Part shown: positions 1-9,236 of the stretch, one piece after another
Layout: every line of letters begins with the position of its first letter
Numbering within the stretch: the stretch's first letter is position 1
From: Scandinavium sp036271055
GTDB lineage: Bacteria; Pseudomonadota; Gammaproteobacteria; Enterobacterales; Enterobacteriaceae
NCBI RefSeq assembly: GCF_036271055.1
Contig: NZ_DATBBJ010000019.1
Location: 5,071-69,070, forward strand
DNA: 64,000 nucleotides
Reading direction: 5' to 3'
Notes under the pieces: model-generated
What the model was told of the DNA's origin: nothing
Database searches by the model: none
The model's input: the letters and a program-made list of their open reading frames with translations, nothing else
Translations under genes and position numbers: made by a program

Positions 1-1344
1 CCTAACCGTCGCGATCGTAATGACCGCAACGATCGCCGTGATAACCGCGACAATCGTGGTGAACGTAACGAACGTGGAGACCGAGATAACCGTGGTGAAA
101 ATAACGAAGGCCGCGAAGATAACCGTCGCAACCGTCGTGAAAAACCACAGCAGAGCGCAGAAACCCGTGAAGCGCGTCAGCCAAACGTCGTGGAAGACGC
201 CGATAAAGCGAAATCCCGTGACGAGCAGCAGCCGCGTCGTGAACGTAACCGTCGTCGTAACGATGACAAGCGTCAGGCAACTCCAGACGTTAAAGTTCAG
301 ACTCGCGAAGAACAACCCGCTCAGGAAACCGAGCAGGAAGAACGCGTTCAGGTGATGCCGCGTCGCAAGCAGCGCAACCTGTCGCAGAAAGTTCGCTTCG
401 AATCAGCAGCCGATATCGCCGCCGCGACTGAAGCCGCAGCCGTTGCTGCAGCGTCCGTTGAAGCCGCTCCTGCTAAGCACACTGAACTTGCCAAAGTTGA
501 TCTGCCAGCCGTTATCGACACGCCTGCAGAAGAGGAAAACACCGATAACCGTGAAGCCGCAGGTATGCCGCGTCGTTCGCGTCGTTCACCACGCCATCTT
601 CGTGTGAGCGGTCAGCGTCGTCGTCGTTACCGTGACGAGCGTTACCCTGCTCAGTCTCCGATGCCAATGGCTATCGCCTGCGCATCGCCTGAAATGGCTT
701 CTGGTAAAGTGTGGATCACCTACCCGGTATCACGTCCGCATGAAACCCATGTTGAAGAAACGCGTGAGCAAGCAGTCGTTCAGCCTGTGATTGAAGCTGC
801 CCCGGAGGAAGCCGTTGCACAGACTCCAGTTGCGGAACAGGCGGTGGTTGTAGAGCCACAAGCTGTTCAGGCTGAACCTCAGACTCCGGTAATCGAAACC
901 ACGCACCCTGAAGTGATTGCAGCGCCAGTGAGCGAAGAACCACAGGTCATTGCACAAGCGGATGCCGTTGTGGCACAAGTGACCGCAGAAGAAGCGACCC
1001 CGGCAGTTGCCGAGGAAGTGGAACACGCTGTTGTCGCTGAGCAGCCAGTGGTTGAGACGGCATCGGTAGTTGAAACAGCACCTGTTGTTGAAACCGCGCC
1101 TGTTGCTCCTGTGGTTGAAGAGCCAGTGAAAACCGTTGTGGCTGAGAAGCCAGCCATCGTTGCTCACAAGCATGCGACTGCACCAATGACACGTGCGCCT
1201 GCTCCGGATTATGTGCCAGAAGCACCGCGTAACAGCGACTGGGTTCGCCCGGAGTTCGGATTCGAAGGTAAAGGTTCTGCGGGTGGTCATAGCGCCACGC
1301 ACACCGCCACCGCCGGTCCGACGCGTCCTCAGTCTGTGGACTAA
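1..1344 (+). CDS. rne: Ribonuclease E, C-terminal scaffold region (5' truncated by window edge)
   Basis: The frame is open from base 1 and ends in TAA; about 447 residues are present, so the N-terminal catalytic half lies outside the window. RNase E is the endonuclease and scaffold of the RNA degradosome. Visible here are an Arg/Asn/Asp-rich RNA-binding stretch (first 100 residues), a basic segment with LRVSGQRRRRYRDERY followed by SPEMASGKVW (the enolase-binding region in E. coli), a long Val/Glu/Ala/Pro-rich linker, and a tail with APMTRAPAPDYVPEAP and GFEGKG, which in E. coli binds PNPase. Low-complexity composition is normal for this family. A strong terminator follows. Confidence 0.97.
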   Translation, partial: PNRRDRNDRNDRRDNRDNRGERNERGDRDNRGENNEGREDNRRNRREKPQQSAETREARQPNVVEDADKAKSRDEQQPRRERNRRRNDDKRQATPDVKVQTREEQPAQETEQEERVQVMPRRKQRNLSQKVRFESAADIAAATEAAAVAAASVEAAPAKHTELAKVDLPAVIDTPAEEENTDNREAAGMPRRSRRSPRHLRVSGQRRRRYRDERYPAQSPMPMAIACASPEMASGKVWITYPVSRPHETHVEETREQAVVQPVIEAAPEEAVAQTPVAEQAVVVEPQAVQAEPQTPVIETTHPEVIAAPVSEEPQVIAQADAVVAQVTAEEATPAVAEEVEHAVVAEQPVVETASVVETAPVVETAPVAPVVEEPVKTVVAEKPAIVAHKHATAPMTRAPAPDYVPEAPRNSDWVRPEFGFEGKGSAGGHSATHTATAGPTRPQSVD

Positions 1345-1358
1345 GCTGTAAAGCATGA

Positions 1359-1388
1359 AAAACCGCCTTCGTTAAGGCGGTTTTTTTT
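1359..1388 (+). terminator. Rho-independent terminator of rne
   Basis: A 9-bp stem (AACCGCCTT / AAGGCGGTT) with a 4-base loop is followed by a run of T. The T run overlaps the stop codon of the convergent LysR gene. Confidence 0.93.
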
Positions 1389-2337
1389 ATTCTAAAATCG
1401 GTGAGCGCATGCCGGAAAGCTGTGGCATGACTTCACGCATCAACTCGAGAAATTTCCGCAAGCGCGCAGGATAATAACGCGCCCAAGGATAAACCAGATG
1501 CACTGGCAGCGCCGATGCGCGCCATTCTGGAAGCAGTTCAATCAGCTTGCCTTGCGCAATATCCTCTTCAACTGTCCAACTTGAAATCAACGCAGCACCC
1601 AGCCCCGCCAGCGCTGTATTACGCGCGACATAAACGCTGTCAGTACTCAGACGCGGCACAATGGGAAACGTCACACTCTCCCGGCTTTGCTGGTGGCTCA
1701 GCGTGATTTCGTGTTGATAGAAGGTACTGATCGCCACCCACGGCAGCGAAGCCAGATCAGTCGGATGTAAAACCGTACCCACCTTTGCCAACAACTCCGG
1801 CGAGATAACCAGACTGCGAGGCACTTCTGCCAGCAACACCGACACAGTAGCGGGATCGACGTCAGCGCCCACGCGTATGGCACAGTCAATATTGGCGCTC
1901 AGAAAATCCACCGTTTTGTCGTTCAGCATCCACTCCACCGACAATTGCGGATAGTGCTGCAAGAAATCCACTAACGGCGTTAAAAGCTGCTGTTGCCCGA
2001 AGGCATGCGGCGCTCTGACCCGCAATACGCCGACCGGATTGTCATCCACCCGTTGCAAATCGTCTTCCAGCGCCAGCCAACCGTCCACCCATTGACGAGC
2101 ATGCTGGTAGCAGCGTTCACCATCGTCCGTCAGTTTCATCGCATGTGTGGAACGCAGAATAAGCTTTGTGCCTAACAATGATTCGAGCGATTGCAAACGT
2201 CGACTGACGGTCGCCTGAGTGGTCTCAAGCTGAACCGCCGCCGCCGATAACGATCCCGCCTCGATGATGCGGATAAATGTCCGCATCAACTCCAGCCTGT
2301 CTATACGCTCTGTTCTTTTCATTTTTGCATTATTCAT
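1387..2337 (-). CDS. LysR-family transcriptional regulator, divergent from an MFS transporter gene
   Basis: A protein of about 316 residues with the LysR layout: an N-terminal winged helix-turn-helix (LMRTFIRIIEAGSLSAAAVQ, then TTQATVSRRLQSLE) and a C-terminal effector-binding domain. I chose the ATG at 2337 because GAG lies just upstream and the helix-turn-helix follows directly; the ATG at 2322 (311 residues) has no ribosome site. It is divergent from the MFS gene at 2432, so by the usual LysR pattern it probably controls that transporter. The effector is unknown. The gene lies between rne and flgL, which are neighbours in E. coli. Confidence 0.88.
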   Translation of the reverse strand: MNNAKMKRTERIDRLELMRTFIRIIEAGSLSAAAVQLETTQATVSRRLQSLESLLGTKLILRSTHAMKLTDDGERCYQHARQWVDGWLALEDDLQRVDDNPVGVLRVRAPHAFGQQQLLTPLVDFLQHYPQLSVEWMLNDKTVDFLSANIDCAIRVGADVDPATVSVLLAEVPRSLVISPELLAKVGTVLHPTDLASLPWVAISTFYQHEITLSHQQSRESVTFPIVPRLSTDSVYVARNTALAGLGAALISSWTVEEDIAQGKLIELLPEWRASALPVHLVYPWARYYPARLRKFLELMREVMPQLSGMRSPILE

Positions 2338-2431
2338 ACGCTCAACGTATAGCTGTTTTACCACTGCGCCAGCTACCGCGCCAGTGTGATTCGCCTCACA
2401 ATGCGCTCCACACCCTGTTGAGGATGACATA

Positions 2432-3643
2432 ATGAACAACACTTCCGCTCCTTCTCCTGCCATCGCGGCATGGATGATATTGATTCTGGCTGTTGGCGCA
2501 GGCTTTAGCGTGGCGGCCATCTATTACGCCCAACCCCTTTTGCCGCTGATGGGGCATGATCTGCACCTGAGCATTAAACAGATGGGCTTAGTTCCCACGC
2601 TGACTCAAACGGGCTACGCGCTCGGTATTCTGTTTTTGTTACCACTTGGTGACCGTCATGACCGCCGTCGTCTGATTCTGGCGAAAAGTGCCTCGCTGGC
2701 GGCGTTATTGCTACTTTGCAGCTTTACCAGCCAACTGCATGCGCTCCTCGCCGTTAGCCTGTTGATAGGGATGGCAGCGACAATGGCTCAGGATATTGTT
2801 CCGGCGGCCGCGATTCTGGCTCCTGCCGGGAAACAGGGAAAAACGGTGGGTACGGTAATGACGGGTTTATTGCTCGGGATTTTACTTTCCCGCACAGTTA
2901 GCGGCGTTGTCGGTGAGGCATACGGTTGGCGGGTGATGTATCAGGCCGCAGCGGTCAGTATCGCGCTGATTGGTCTGGTGATGTGGCGTGTACTTCCGAA
3001 ATTTACCGCACATTCAAACCTGAGTTATCCGGCGCTAATGGTTTCGCTGGTGCATTTATGGCAGCGCTTTCCGGAGCTGCGCCGTGCCGCCATGGCCCAG
3101 GGTTTTCTGTCTGTCGCCTTCAGCGCGTTCTGGTCAACCCTTGCCATGATGCTGGCGCAACATTATCAGCTTGGTAGCGCCGTGGCCGGTGGTTACGGTA
3201 TTGCGGGGGCTGCAGGAGCATTAGCCGCCCCCCTTGCCGGAGGATTGGCGGATAAACTCGGTGCCGCAAAAGTGACACAACTGGGTGCTGCTTTGGTCAC
3301 GGTTTCGTTCGCACTGATGTTTTTCCTGCCATTATTGCCGATCCATGCCCAGCTGGCGCTGATTGCGCTTTCCGCTATCGGCTTTGATTTAGGTCTGCAA
3401 TCCAGTCTGGTGGCGCATCAAAATCTGGTTTACAGCCTCGAACCGCAAGCGCGTGGTCGCCTTAATGCGTTGCTGTTTACGGTGGTGTTTATCGGCATGG
3501 CGTTCGGTTCTGCCATTGGCAGTCAACTCTATGCGATGGCCGGTTGGTCTGCGGTTGTCACTCTTGCCGTCATTGCCGGAGCCGTTGCTTTGTTGATTCG
3601 TCTGATGAGTCCGGTAAGAGCGGCAACCTGTCCACAAGCCTAA
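2432..3643 (+). CDS. Major facilitator superfamily transporter (drug/metabolite exporter type)
   Basis: A 403-residue, strongly hydrophobic protein with about 12 membrane segments. The loop after the second segment carries the MFS signature GDRHDRRR (motif A), and SRTVSGVVGEAYGWR resembles the antiporter motif of segment 5 seen in proton-coupled exporters. A GAGG ribosome site lies 8 bases before the ATG. It pairs divergently with a LysR regulator, a common arrangement for inducible efflux. The substrate cannot be read from the sequence. Confidence 0.87.
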   Translation: MNNTSAPSPAIAAWMILILAVGAGFSVAAIYYAQPLLPLMGHDLHLSIKQMGLVPTLTQTGYALGILFLLPLGDRHDRRRLILAKSASLAALLLLCSFTSQLHALLAVSLLIGMAATMAQDIVPAAAILAPAGKQGKTVGTVMTGLLLGILLSRTVSGVVGEAYGWRVMYQAAAVSIALIGLVMWRVLPKFTAHSNLSYPALMVSLVHLWQRFPELRRAAMAQGFLSVAFSAFWSTLAMMLAQHYQLGSAVAGGYGIAGAAGALAAPLAGGLADKLGAAKVTQLGAALVTVSFALMFFLPLLPIHAQLALIALSAIGFDLGLQSSLVAHQNLVYSLEPQARGRLNALLFTVVFIGMAFGSAIGSQLYAMAGWSAVVTLAVIAGAVALLIRLMSPVRAATCPQA

Positions 3644-3676
3644 AAAAAAGCCCGCGCCGGGGTGAGTGGCGCGGGC
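3642..3676 (-). terminator. Terminator of the flgKL transcript
   Basis: The stem GCCCGCGCC / GGCGCGGGC (3650-3658 with 3668-3676) is followed, in the leftward direction, by a T run (A run at 3642-3649 on the + strand). It abuts the MFS stop codon and probably stops flagellar transcription from entering that gene. Confidence 0.85.
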
Positions 3677-3722
3677 GCAGAGAACATGGTCAGTTTCAAG
3701 ACATGTTCTAAAAGGGTAAGAA

Positions 3723-4673
3723 TTATTTATTCAACTGGAACAGTGACATGCCTTGCATATCGCTGAACGCTTTGTAAGAAGCCTGCAGCGCAGCCTGTTG
3801 CATGGTGTAACTGGAGATAGTCGAATTCCAGTCCACATCCACCAGGTTACTCATCTGCTGGGTCTGGCTGAGTGAGCGATCATTGCCCAGCTCATCCAGT
3901 TTATCCAGTTCATTGAGCTGAGTACCTACTTCCGCACGCACGCTCAGAACGTTGTTCAGCGCGTTACGCAGACCGCGGTTGGTTTTATCCACCGCCGCTT
4001 GCGCGGTTGTCTGAGCTACATCATCTCCCGCCACCGGCGTTTTCAACGCCGCAATAGCGGTATCCAGCATAGCAAACAGGTTGGTTTCCGGTGCAGTGTT
4101 ATCTGGTTCTTGCACCGCATTGCTGGTGATTGAGTCGAAAATTTTATCACCTGTATGGCCGATAACCATGCTGCGTGAAGCATCCACTTGCTGTTCAATA
4201 TTGGTGGTTCCGCCGCTGTAAGTTCCATCTGTCGCAAACGGTGCGCTGCTAGTTTTATAACCGGCAAACATATAGCGCCCATTACCGTCCTGACTGTTAG
4301 CGAGGTTCAGCAACTGGGACCGGATCCCTTGTAAATCTGTTGCCAACGAAGCACGGTCATCATCACTCAATGTGCCATTGCTGGCATAAACGATTTTTTC
4401 TTGTGCTGACTGGATAGCACTGGTCACCGACGACAACGTATTTTCTTCTTGTGAAATGCGCTGGGTGGCAAACGTACGAGCAGACGCAAACTGGCTGGTT
4501 TGGGCCTGGGCCTGAGATAAGGCAACCGCCTGTGACGCGGCAATCGGATCATCCGATGGACGATTTACGCGTTTGCCAGTCGACATCTGCTCACCATATT
4601 TCAGCCATGAAGACTGGGAGTTGGTGATCCCGCCCATGGTCTGCTGGTACATCATTAAAGTACTAACACGCAT
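3723..4673 (-). CDS. flgL: Flagellar hook-filament junction protein FlgL (HAP3)
   Basis: A 316-residue protein, close to the 317 of E. coli FlgL. It forms the second junction ring between hook and filament. The N terminus (MRVSTLMMYQQTMGG) and C terminus (QAALQASYKAFSDMQGMSLF) are the paired alpha-helical D0/D1 segments shared with flagellin. It is exported by the flagellar type III apparatus, so it has no signal peptide. It lies 13 bases downstream of flgK and shares its transcript. Confidence 0.97.
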   Translation of the reverse strand: MRVSTLMMYQQTMGGITNSQSSWLKYGEQMSTGKRVNRPSDDPIAASQAVALSQAQAQTSQFASARTFATQRISQEENTLSSVTSAIQSAQEKIVYASNGTLSDDDRASLATDLQGIRSQLLNLANSQDGNGRYMFAGYKTSSAPFATDGTYSGGTTNIEQQVDASRSMVIGHTGDKIFDSITSNAVQEPDNTAPETNLFAMLDTAIAALKTPVAGDDVAQTTAQAAVDKTNRGLRNALNNVLSVRAEVGTQLNELDKLDELGNDRSLSQTQQMSNLVDVDWNSTISSYTMQQAALQASYKAFSDMQGMSLFQLNK

Positions 4674-4686
4674 CGGTTACTTCTCC

Positions 4687-6342
4687 TTAGCGAATATTGA
4701 TCAGCGCATCGAACAGCGTGCTGGCGGTTTGCATCACTTGGGCATTGGCCAGGTAATACTGCTGATAGAGCTGAAGATTGCCATACTCTTCGTCAAGGTT
4801 GACGCCGGAGATCGACTGCTGCTGCTTAGTCAATTGCGTCACCACGTTGGCCTGTGTCGTGTTGCTGCTTTCCAGCGTCGAGGTTTTGTTGCCCACGTCA
4901 CTGACCAGGGAAGCGTACGCATCGTTAATGGTCTTATTCCCACCCACTAACTTACTGTTTTGCAGATCAAGCATTGCCTGACCGTTACGGTTATCGCTCT
5001 CACCGGTCTGTTTGTCATCAATACCCATCGCAATGTGACTTGCATCGGTGATCGCAACGCTCATGTTAACGATGGCATTGGAGACGGGTTTCACCGTGAA
5101 ACTGTCATTTTTGCCCGCTGAACCGCTCACGCTCACATTCAGACCGTCAAAACTCAGGCTACCGTCGCCGCCGACAACAGGTGTCATTTTGGTATTGTCA
5201 GACAGCCGCGTGACTTGCCAGTTTGAACCGTCAAAGCTCAGCTTATAGTCGGTCGCCTGTACTTTCGTGCTATCGGTGATCGTCGCGGCGAGGCTCGCCG
5301 TACCGGTATTTTTGCTGTTGCTTAACACCGACGGATCGCCGATGGTGAAGAAATTACCGCCCTGGACGTTGTTGCCATCGGCATCGATGTAAATACCCTG
5401 ACTGTTTTGCTGATTAAAGGCATCAGCAAAGGCCAGCGCCATCTGATTCAGGCTGTTACGGGTCTGATCGAGATCCTGAGAACGGAAGGTTAATAGACCG
5501 CCAAGTGAGCCGGTGGTCAGCAATTTTTCCGGAATTTCGATATTGCCCGCCACGTTGTCAACGTATGCCACCGTGGTGCGTGAAGGATCCGCGCTGCTCT
5601 CAACTGCCGCCAACTGGTGGGCAGTGCTGCCCTGTACCAGGCTGTAGCCATTGGCCATCGTCACGTTATAAGTGCTGCCATCCTGGATATTCACTTCCAC
5701 ACCGACCAACTGGTTCAACTGACTCACAAGCTGGTCACGTTGATCGAGCAGATTATTAGGCGATGCACCCGCGCCGATGCCGGTCATCCGGGAAATTTTA
5801 TCGTTGAGGGTCGCAATCTGCTGCGAGTAATTGTTGATCTGCGAGACGGTAGAAACGATAGCGCCATTGACCTGCTTGTCCTGGTCGCGCAGATACTGAT
5901 CGGTGGTTTTAAACTGATTCACCAGCCCCTGAGATTTCCCCAACACAGCCTGGCGTGCCGCCGGATCCTCTGCGTTGCTCACCAGCGTTTGCAGGCTGGA
6001 GAAAAAATCTTGTACCGTGGCTGAAATCGAGTTAGTGGTGTCAGACAGCACATCGTCGATTTTCGACATCTGCTGGTAACGCGTCGTCAGGCCGCTGCTC
6101 TGGTTTTGCGCCGCATTCAGCTGATTGGTGATAAAAGCGTTGTACTCGCGCTGCACACCAGTGACCGTTACCCCATTGCCCACCCAGCCTCCCGCACCCA
6201 GCGTGCTGTTTGCCGCAGAGAGGATCGTCGTCTGGCGGGTATAGCCGGATACGTTATAGCTAGCAATGTTATTGCTGACGGTGTTCAGTGCCGACTGAGC
6301 GGCACCGAGCCCACTCATTGCGCTATTCATTAAACTGGACAT
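4687..6342 (-). CDS. flgK: Flagellar hook-filament junction protein FlgK (HAP1)
   Basis: 551 residues, against about 547 in E. coli. It is the first junction protein on the hook. The N-terminal rod-like motif (MNSAMSGLGAAQSALNTVSN NIASYNVSGYTRQ) and the C-terminal helix (YQQYYLANAQVMQTASTLFD) are typical. The ribosome site is AAGGAA before the ATG. A sigma-28 promoter lies just upstream (6384-6410), so flgKL can be expressed as a late class-3 unit apart from the flgB operon. Confidence 0.97.
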   Translation of the reverse strand: MSSLMNSAMSGLGAAQSALNTVSNNIASYNVSGYTRQTTILSAANSTLGAGGWVGNGVTVTGVQREYNAFITNQLNAAQNQSSGLTTRYQQMSKIDDVLSDTTNSISATVQDFFSSLQTLVSNAEDPAARQAVLGKSQGLVNQFKTTDQYLRDQDKQVNGAIVSTVSQINNYSQQIATLNDKISRMTGIGAGASPNNLLDQRDQLVSQLNQLVGVEVNIQDGSTYNVTMANGYSLVQGSTAHQLAAVESSADPSRTTVAYVDNVAGNIEIPEKLLTTGSLGGLLTFRSQDLDQTRNSLNQMALAFADAFNQQNSQGIYIDADGNNVQGGNFFTIGDPSVLSNSKNTGTASLAATITDSTKVQATDYKLSFDGSNWQVTRLSDNTKMTPVVGGDGSLSFDGLNVSVSGSAGKNDSFTVKPVSNAIVNMSVAITDASHIAMGIDDKQTGESDNRNGQAMLDLQNSKLVGGNKTINDAYASLVSDVGNKTSTLESSNTTQANVVTQLTKQQQSISGVNLDEEYGNLQLYQQYYLANAQVMQTASTLFDALINIR

Positions 6343-6383
6343 GGAGATTCCTTTATTCTTTTAGACACGAGTCCTGACCAAGA

Positions 6384-6410
6384 TTATCGGCAACGTTGCG
6401 CCGAACTTGA
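6384..6410 (-). promoter_or_regulatory. Sigma-28 (FliA) promoter of flgKL
   Basis: Read leftward, TCAAGTTC, an 11-base spacer and GCCGATAA match the FliA consensus TAAAGTTT-N11-GCCGATAA. The -10 element is perfect. It sits in the gap between flgJ and flgK. Confidence 0.9.
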
Positions 6411-6416
6411 GACGTT

Positions 6417-7373
6417 TCAGAACAGATTTTCGATATCGTTGCCGTAGGCCTTACCGACCTTCTCGCCCATCGATTTCAGCTGTTGGATCATGCCGGTCAG
6501 TTTGCGGGCATAGTTCGGGTCTGTCGCATAACCTGCTTTTTGTAGCGCCTGCGCACCCTGCTCTGGTGTAGCAGCCGAGGTCACGGCGGCATAGCGCGGG
6601 TTACGGGTTAACAGACCGACATAATCTGACAACGCCTCAAGATAAGAGCCGTAAACGCGGAACTTGGCTTTTACTTTTTTCATTTCACCGTTTTCAAACT
6701 CGGTGGTGGTGATTTCCGCGACTTTGCCTTTCCAGTCAGACGAGGCTTTCACGCCGAACAGGTTAAAGCTCGGCTCGCCGTTTTCACGGCGGATTTGTCG
6801 TTGGCCCCAGCCAGATTCCAGTGCCGCCTGGGCGAGGATCAGGTGATGCGGAATACCACTTTGCTCACTGGCGAGTTTGGCGGGCAACGAAAGCTGCGCC
6901 AGGAAGTCGCTACTGTCGCCAGGCACGTCTGAGACCGCATCCGTGGCCGTTGGCGCTTTCGGCATCGCCTTGCGCACCATCTGCGTCAGCGCGGAATTCT
7001 GGTAGCTGGTAACGGTTTCGAGGTCAAATTTAAGCGGCACCTGAGCAGGCGTATCTTTTGGCCCGCCCTGTGCCGCCGCCATCTGTTTGACCATCGCATC
7101 GGCCAGCCCCAGTCCTTTGCCCGCCGTCATCTGTTGGGCAATTTGCTGATCGTACATACTGGTGTAGAGGCGCGTCTGGTCACTGCTGAACATGCCGTCC
7201 TTTGGCAATGCATCGCGCATACTTTTCAGCATCATCTGCACGAACATGCCTTCGACTTGCCGGGCCACAGGCTTTAAGTTCGCCTGCGGATCTTTTCCAG
7301 CTTTCATTTTCAGGTCACTTAGCGACTGCGCGTCCCAGGCCGCGCTCGTCAACAGCTTGCTGTCGCCCAGCAT
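6417..7373 (-). CDS. flgJ: Flagellar rod-cap protein and peptidoglycan hydrolase FlgJ
   Basis: 318 residues (E. coli 313) in two parts. The N-terminal half is the rod-cap scaffold (KPVARQVEGMFVQMMLKSMR, MYDQQIAQQM). The C-terminal half is a glucosaminidase-type muramidase with LAQAALESGWGQR, containing the catalytic Glu, and YLEALSDYVGLL. It cuts the cell wall so that the rod can pass. Its ATG overlaps the flgI TGA by one base, so translation is probably coupled. Confidence 0.97.
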   Translation of the reverse strand: MLGDSKLLTSAAWDAQSLSDLKMKAGKDPQANLKPVARQVEGMFVQMMLKSMRDALPKDGMFSSDQTRLYTSMYDQQIAQQMTAGKGLGLADAMVKQMAAAQGGPKDTPAQVPLKFDLETVTSYQNSALTQMVRKAMPKAPTATDAVSDVPGDSSDFLAQLSLPAKLASEQSGIPHHLILAQAALESGWGQRQIRRENGEPSFNLFGVKASSDWKGKVAEITTTEFENGEMKKVKAKFRVYGSYLEALSDYVGLLTRNPRYAAVTSAATPEQGAQALQKAGYATDPNYARKLTGMIQQLKSMGEKVGKAYGNDIENLF

Positions 7374-8470
7374 CAGATAATTTCCACTTTGGCGCGCAGG
7401 CAGCCTGCGGTTTGCATCGACTGTAGAATCGACATCAGTTCTATCGGCGATGCACCTAGCGCATTCAGCGCCCGGACGACGTTATTCAGGCTGGCGCTGG
7501 AACGAATACTCTGAATAGCACCGCCGCTCTGACGCAGATCGATTTGTGTCTGCGGCGTCACCACCGTCGAACCACCGCCAAATGGCGTATCCGGCTGGCT
7601 CACCTGCGCGGAACGGTTCACCGTAACCGACAGATTTCCCTGCGCCACGGCACAGTTATCCAGCGTCACTTCGCGGTTCATCACCACCGACCCGGTACGC
7701 GAGTTGATGATCACTTTCGCATCCTGCGGTGTGACGTTGACTTCCAGATTCTGAATATCTGCCAGCATACGGACTTGGCTACTGCCGCCGCTCGACGCAC
7801 GAATTTGCACCGTACGTGCATCCAGCGCAGTCGCGTTACCATAGCCACCACGACTGTTAATGGTGTCAGCAATCTGCTGCGCCATCCCGAAATCGTCTTC
7901 ATTCAATTGCAGGTTAATGGTATTGCCCGCGCCGAATTGCGTCGGCAATTCACGCTCGATAGTGGCCCCACCGGTAATACGCCCGCCGTTCAGCTGGTTC
8001 ACCGTCACACTGCTGCCACCAGCGGAAGCGCCCGCGCCGCCAACCAGAATGTTACCCTGCGCCAGCGCATAGATTTGGCTATCGACGCCTTTCAACGGCG
8101 TCATCAGCAGCGTACCGCCGCGCAGGCTTTTGGCGTTACCCATTGAGGACACGACCACATCGATAGTCTGTCCTTGACGGCCAAACGCGGGAAGCTGGCC
8201 AGTCACCATCACCGCCGCCACGTTTTTCAGCTGCATGTTGGTGCCCGCAGGCACAGTAATACCGAGCTGAGAAAGCATGTTGTTCAGACTTTGCGTGGTG
8301 AACGGTGTCTGGGTGGTCTGGTCACCGGTGCCATCAAGGCCGACAACCAGGCCGTAGCCGATCAATGAGTTCTGCCGCACGCCCTGTACGCTGGTGAGGT
8401 CACGAATGCGATCGGCCTGAGCGAAACCCGCCACCAGGACCAGAGCAATGCCAACCAAAAATTTAAACAT
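7373..8470 (-). CDS. flgI: Flagellar P-ring protein FlgI
   Basis: 365 residues, the usual family length. A Sec signal peptide (LVGIALVLVAGFAQA) precedes the mature start ADRIRDLTSVQGVRQN, which is characteristic of FlgI. The protein forms the periplasmic P ring around the rod in the peptidoglycan layer. The stop codon overlaps the flgJ start. Confidence 0.97.
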   Translation of the reverse strand: MFKFLVGIALVLVAGFAQADRIRDLTSVQGVRQNSLIGYGLVVGLDGTGDQTTQTPFTTQSLNNMLSQLGITVPAGTNMQLKNVAAVMVTGQLPAFGRQGQTIDVVVSSMGNAKSLRGGTLLMTPLKGVDSQIYALAQGNILVGGAGASAGGSSVTVNQLNGGRITGGATIERELPTQFGAGNTINLQLNEDDFGMAQQIADTINSRGGYGNATALDARTVQIRASSGGSSQVRMLADIQNLEVNVTPQDAKVIINSRTGSVVMNREVTLDNCAVAQGNLSVTVNRSAQVSQPDTPFGGGSTVVTPQTQIDLRQSGGAIQSIRSSASLNNVVRALNALGASPIELMSILQSMQTAGCLRAKVEII

Positions 8471-8481
8471 ACTTCACCTCG

Positions 8482-9180
8482 TTACATCGGCGATAAGTTA
8501 AGGAAGAAACGCTGCAGCCAGCCCATGTTCTGCGCTTCATTGATGTAGCCGTTACCGACGTATTCAATGCGGGCATCAGCCACCTGGGTTGACGGCACGG
8601 TGTTGCTGCCGCTGATGGTGCGTGGGTTCACGACGCCAGAGAAGCGGATGAATTCGGTGCCCTGGTTAATGGCGATTTGTTTCTCGCCGACGACATGCAG
8701 GTTGCCGTTTGCCAGCACCTGATCGACGGTCACCGTCAGCGTTCCGCTGAAGGTGTTGCTGGCATTGGCCCCGCCTTTACCGTTAAAGGAGTTGCCGCCA
8801 GAGGCGTCCACATCGGCGCGTGCATTGCCAAACAGGCCTTGCAGATAACGCGGCACGGTGTCGAAGCCGAAATTAGTTTTGCCATCACGGCTGGCATTCG
8901 CCGACGAGCTCTTAGACGCGCTGACGTTTTCTTGCAGCTGGATAGTCAGCGTATCGCCAATATTGCGCGGACGACGGTCTTCAAACAGCGGCTGATAGCC
9001 GTAGTTAATCGGCTGCGCGCTCTGGAAAATCGAGCCATTGACCACCGGCACCGGGCCTGGTACAGGCTGTGCGGTTGTTGCCCCTTCCACCAAAGGTTTA
9101 GAAGGGATCAACGCGCATCCGGCCTGAGACATAGCCAGAACCACAAGAAGCGGATAACGAAACGCTGAGGTTTTTTGCAT
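8482..9180 (-). CDS. flgH: Flagellar L-ring lipoprotein FlgH
   Basis: 232 residues. An N-terminal signal ends in a lipobox (SQAGC), so the mature protein is lipidated and anchored in the outer membrane as the L ring. Family motifs include DRRPRNIGDTLTIQLQENV, GTEFIRFSGVVNPR and the C-terminal MGWLQRFFLNLSPM. It lies 11 bases upstream of flgI in the same operon. Confidence 0.97.
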   Translation of the reverse strand: MQKTSAFRYPLLVVLAMSQAGCALIPSKPLVEGATTAQPVPGPVPVVNGSIFQSAQPINYGYQPLFEDRRPRNIGDTLTIQLQENVSASKSSSANASRDGKTNFGFDTVPRYLQGLFGNARADVDASGGNSFNGKGGANASNTFSGTLTVTVDQVLANGNLHVVGEKQIAINQGTEFIRFSGVVNPRTISGSNTVPSTQVADARIEYVGNGYINEAQNMGWLQRFFLNLSPM

Positions 9181-9236
9181 TGCTTTTATCTTCTGAATCC
9201 AAAAATCCGGTGCAGGAAATCTGCACCGGTTACGTC

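Noticed and set aside
1000..1150. Repeated VVETAPV-type segments in rne as a special element
   Set aside because: Pro/Val/Glu/Ala-rich repeats are usual in the disordered C-terminal part of RNase E.
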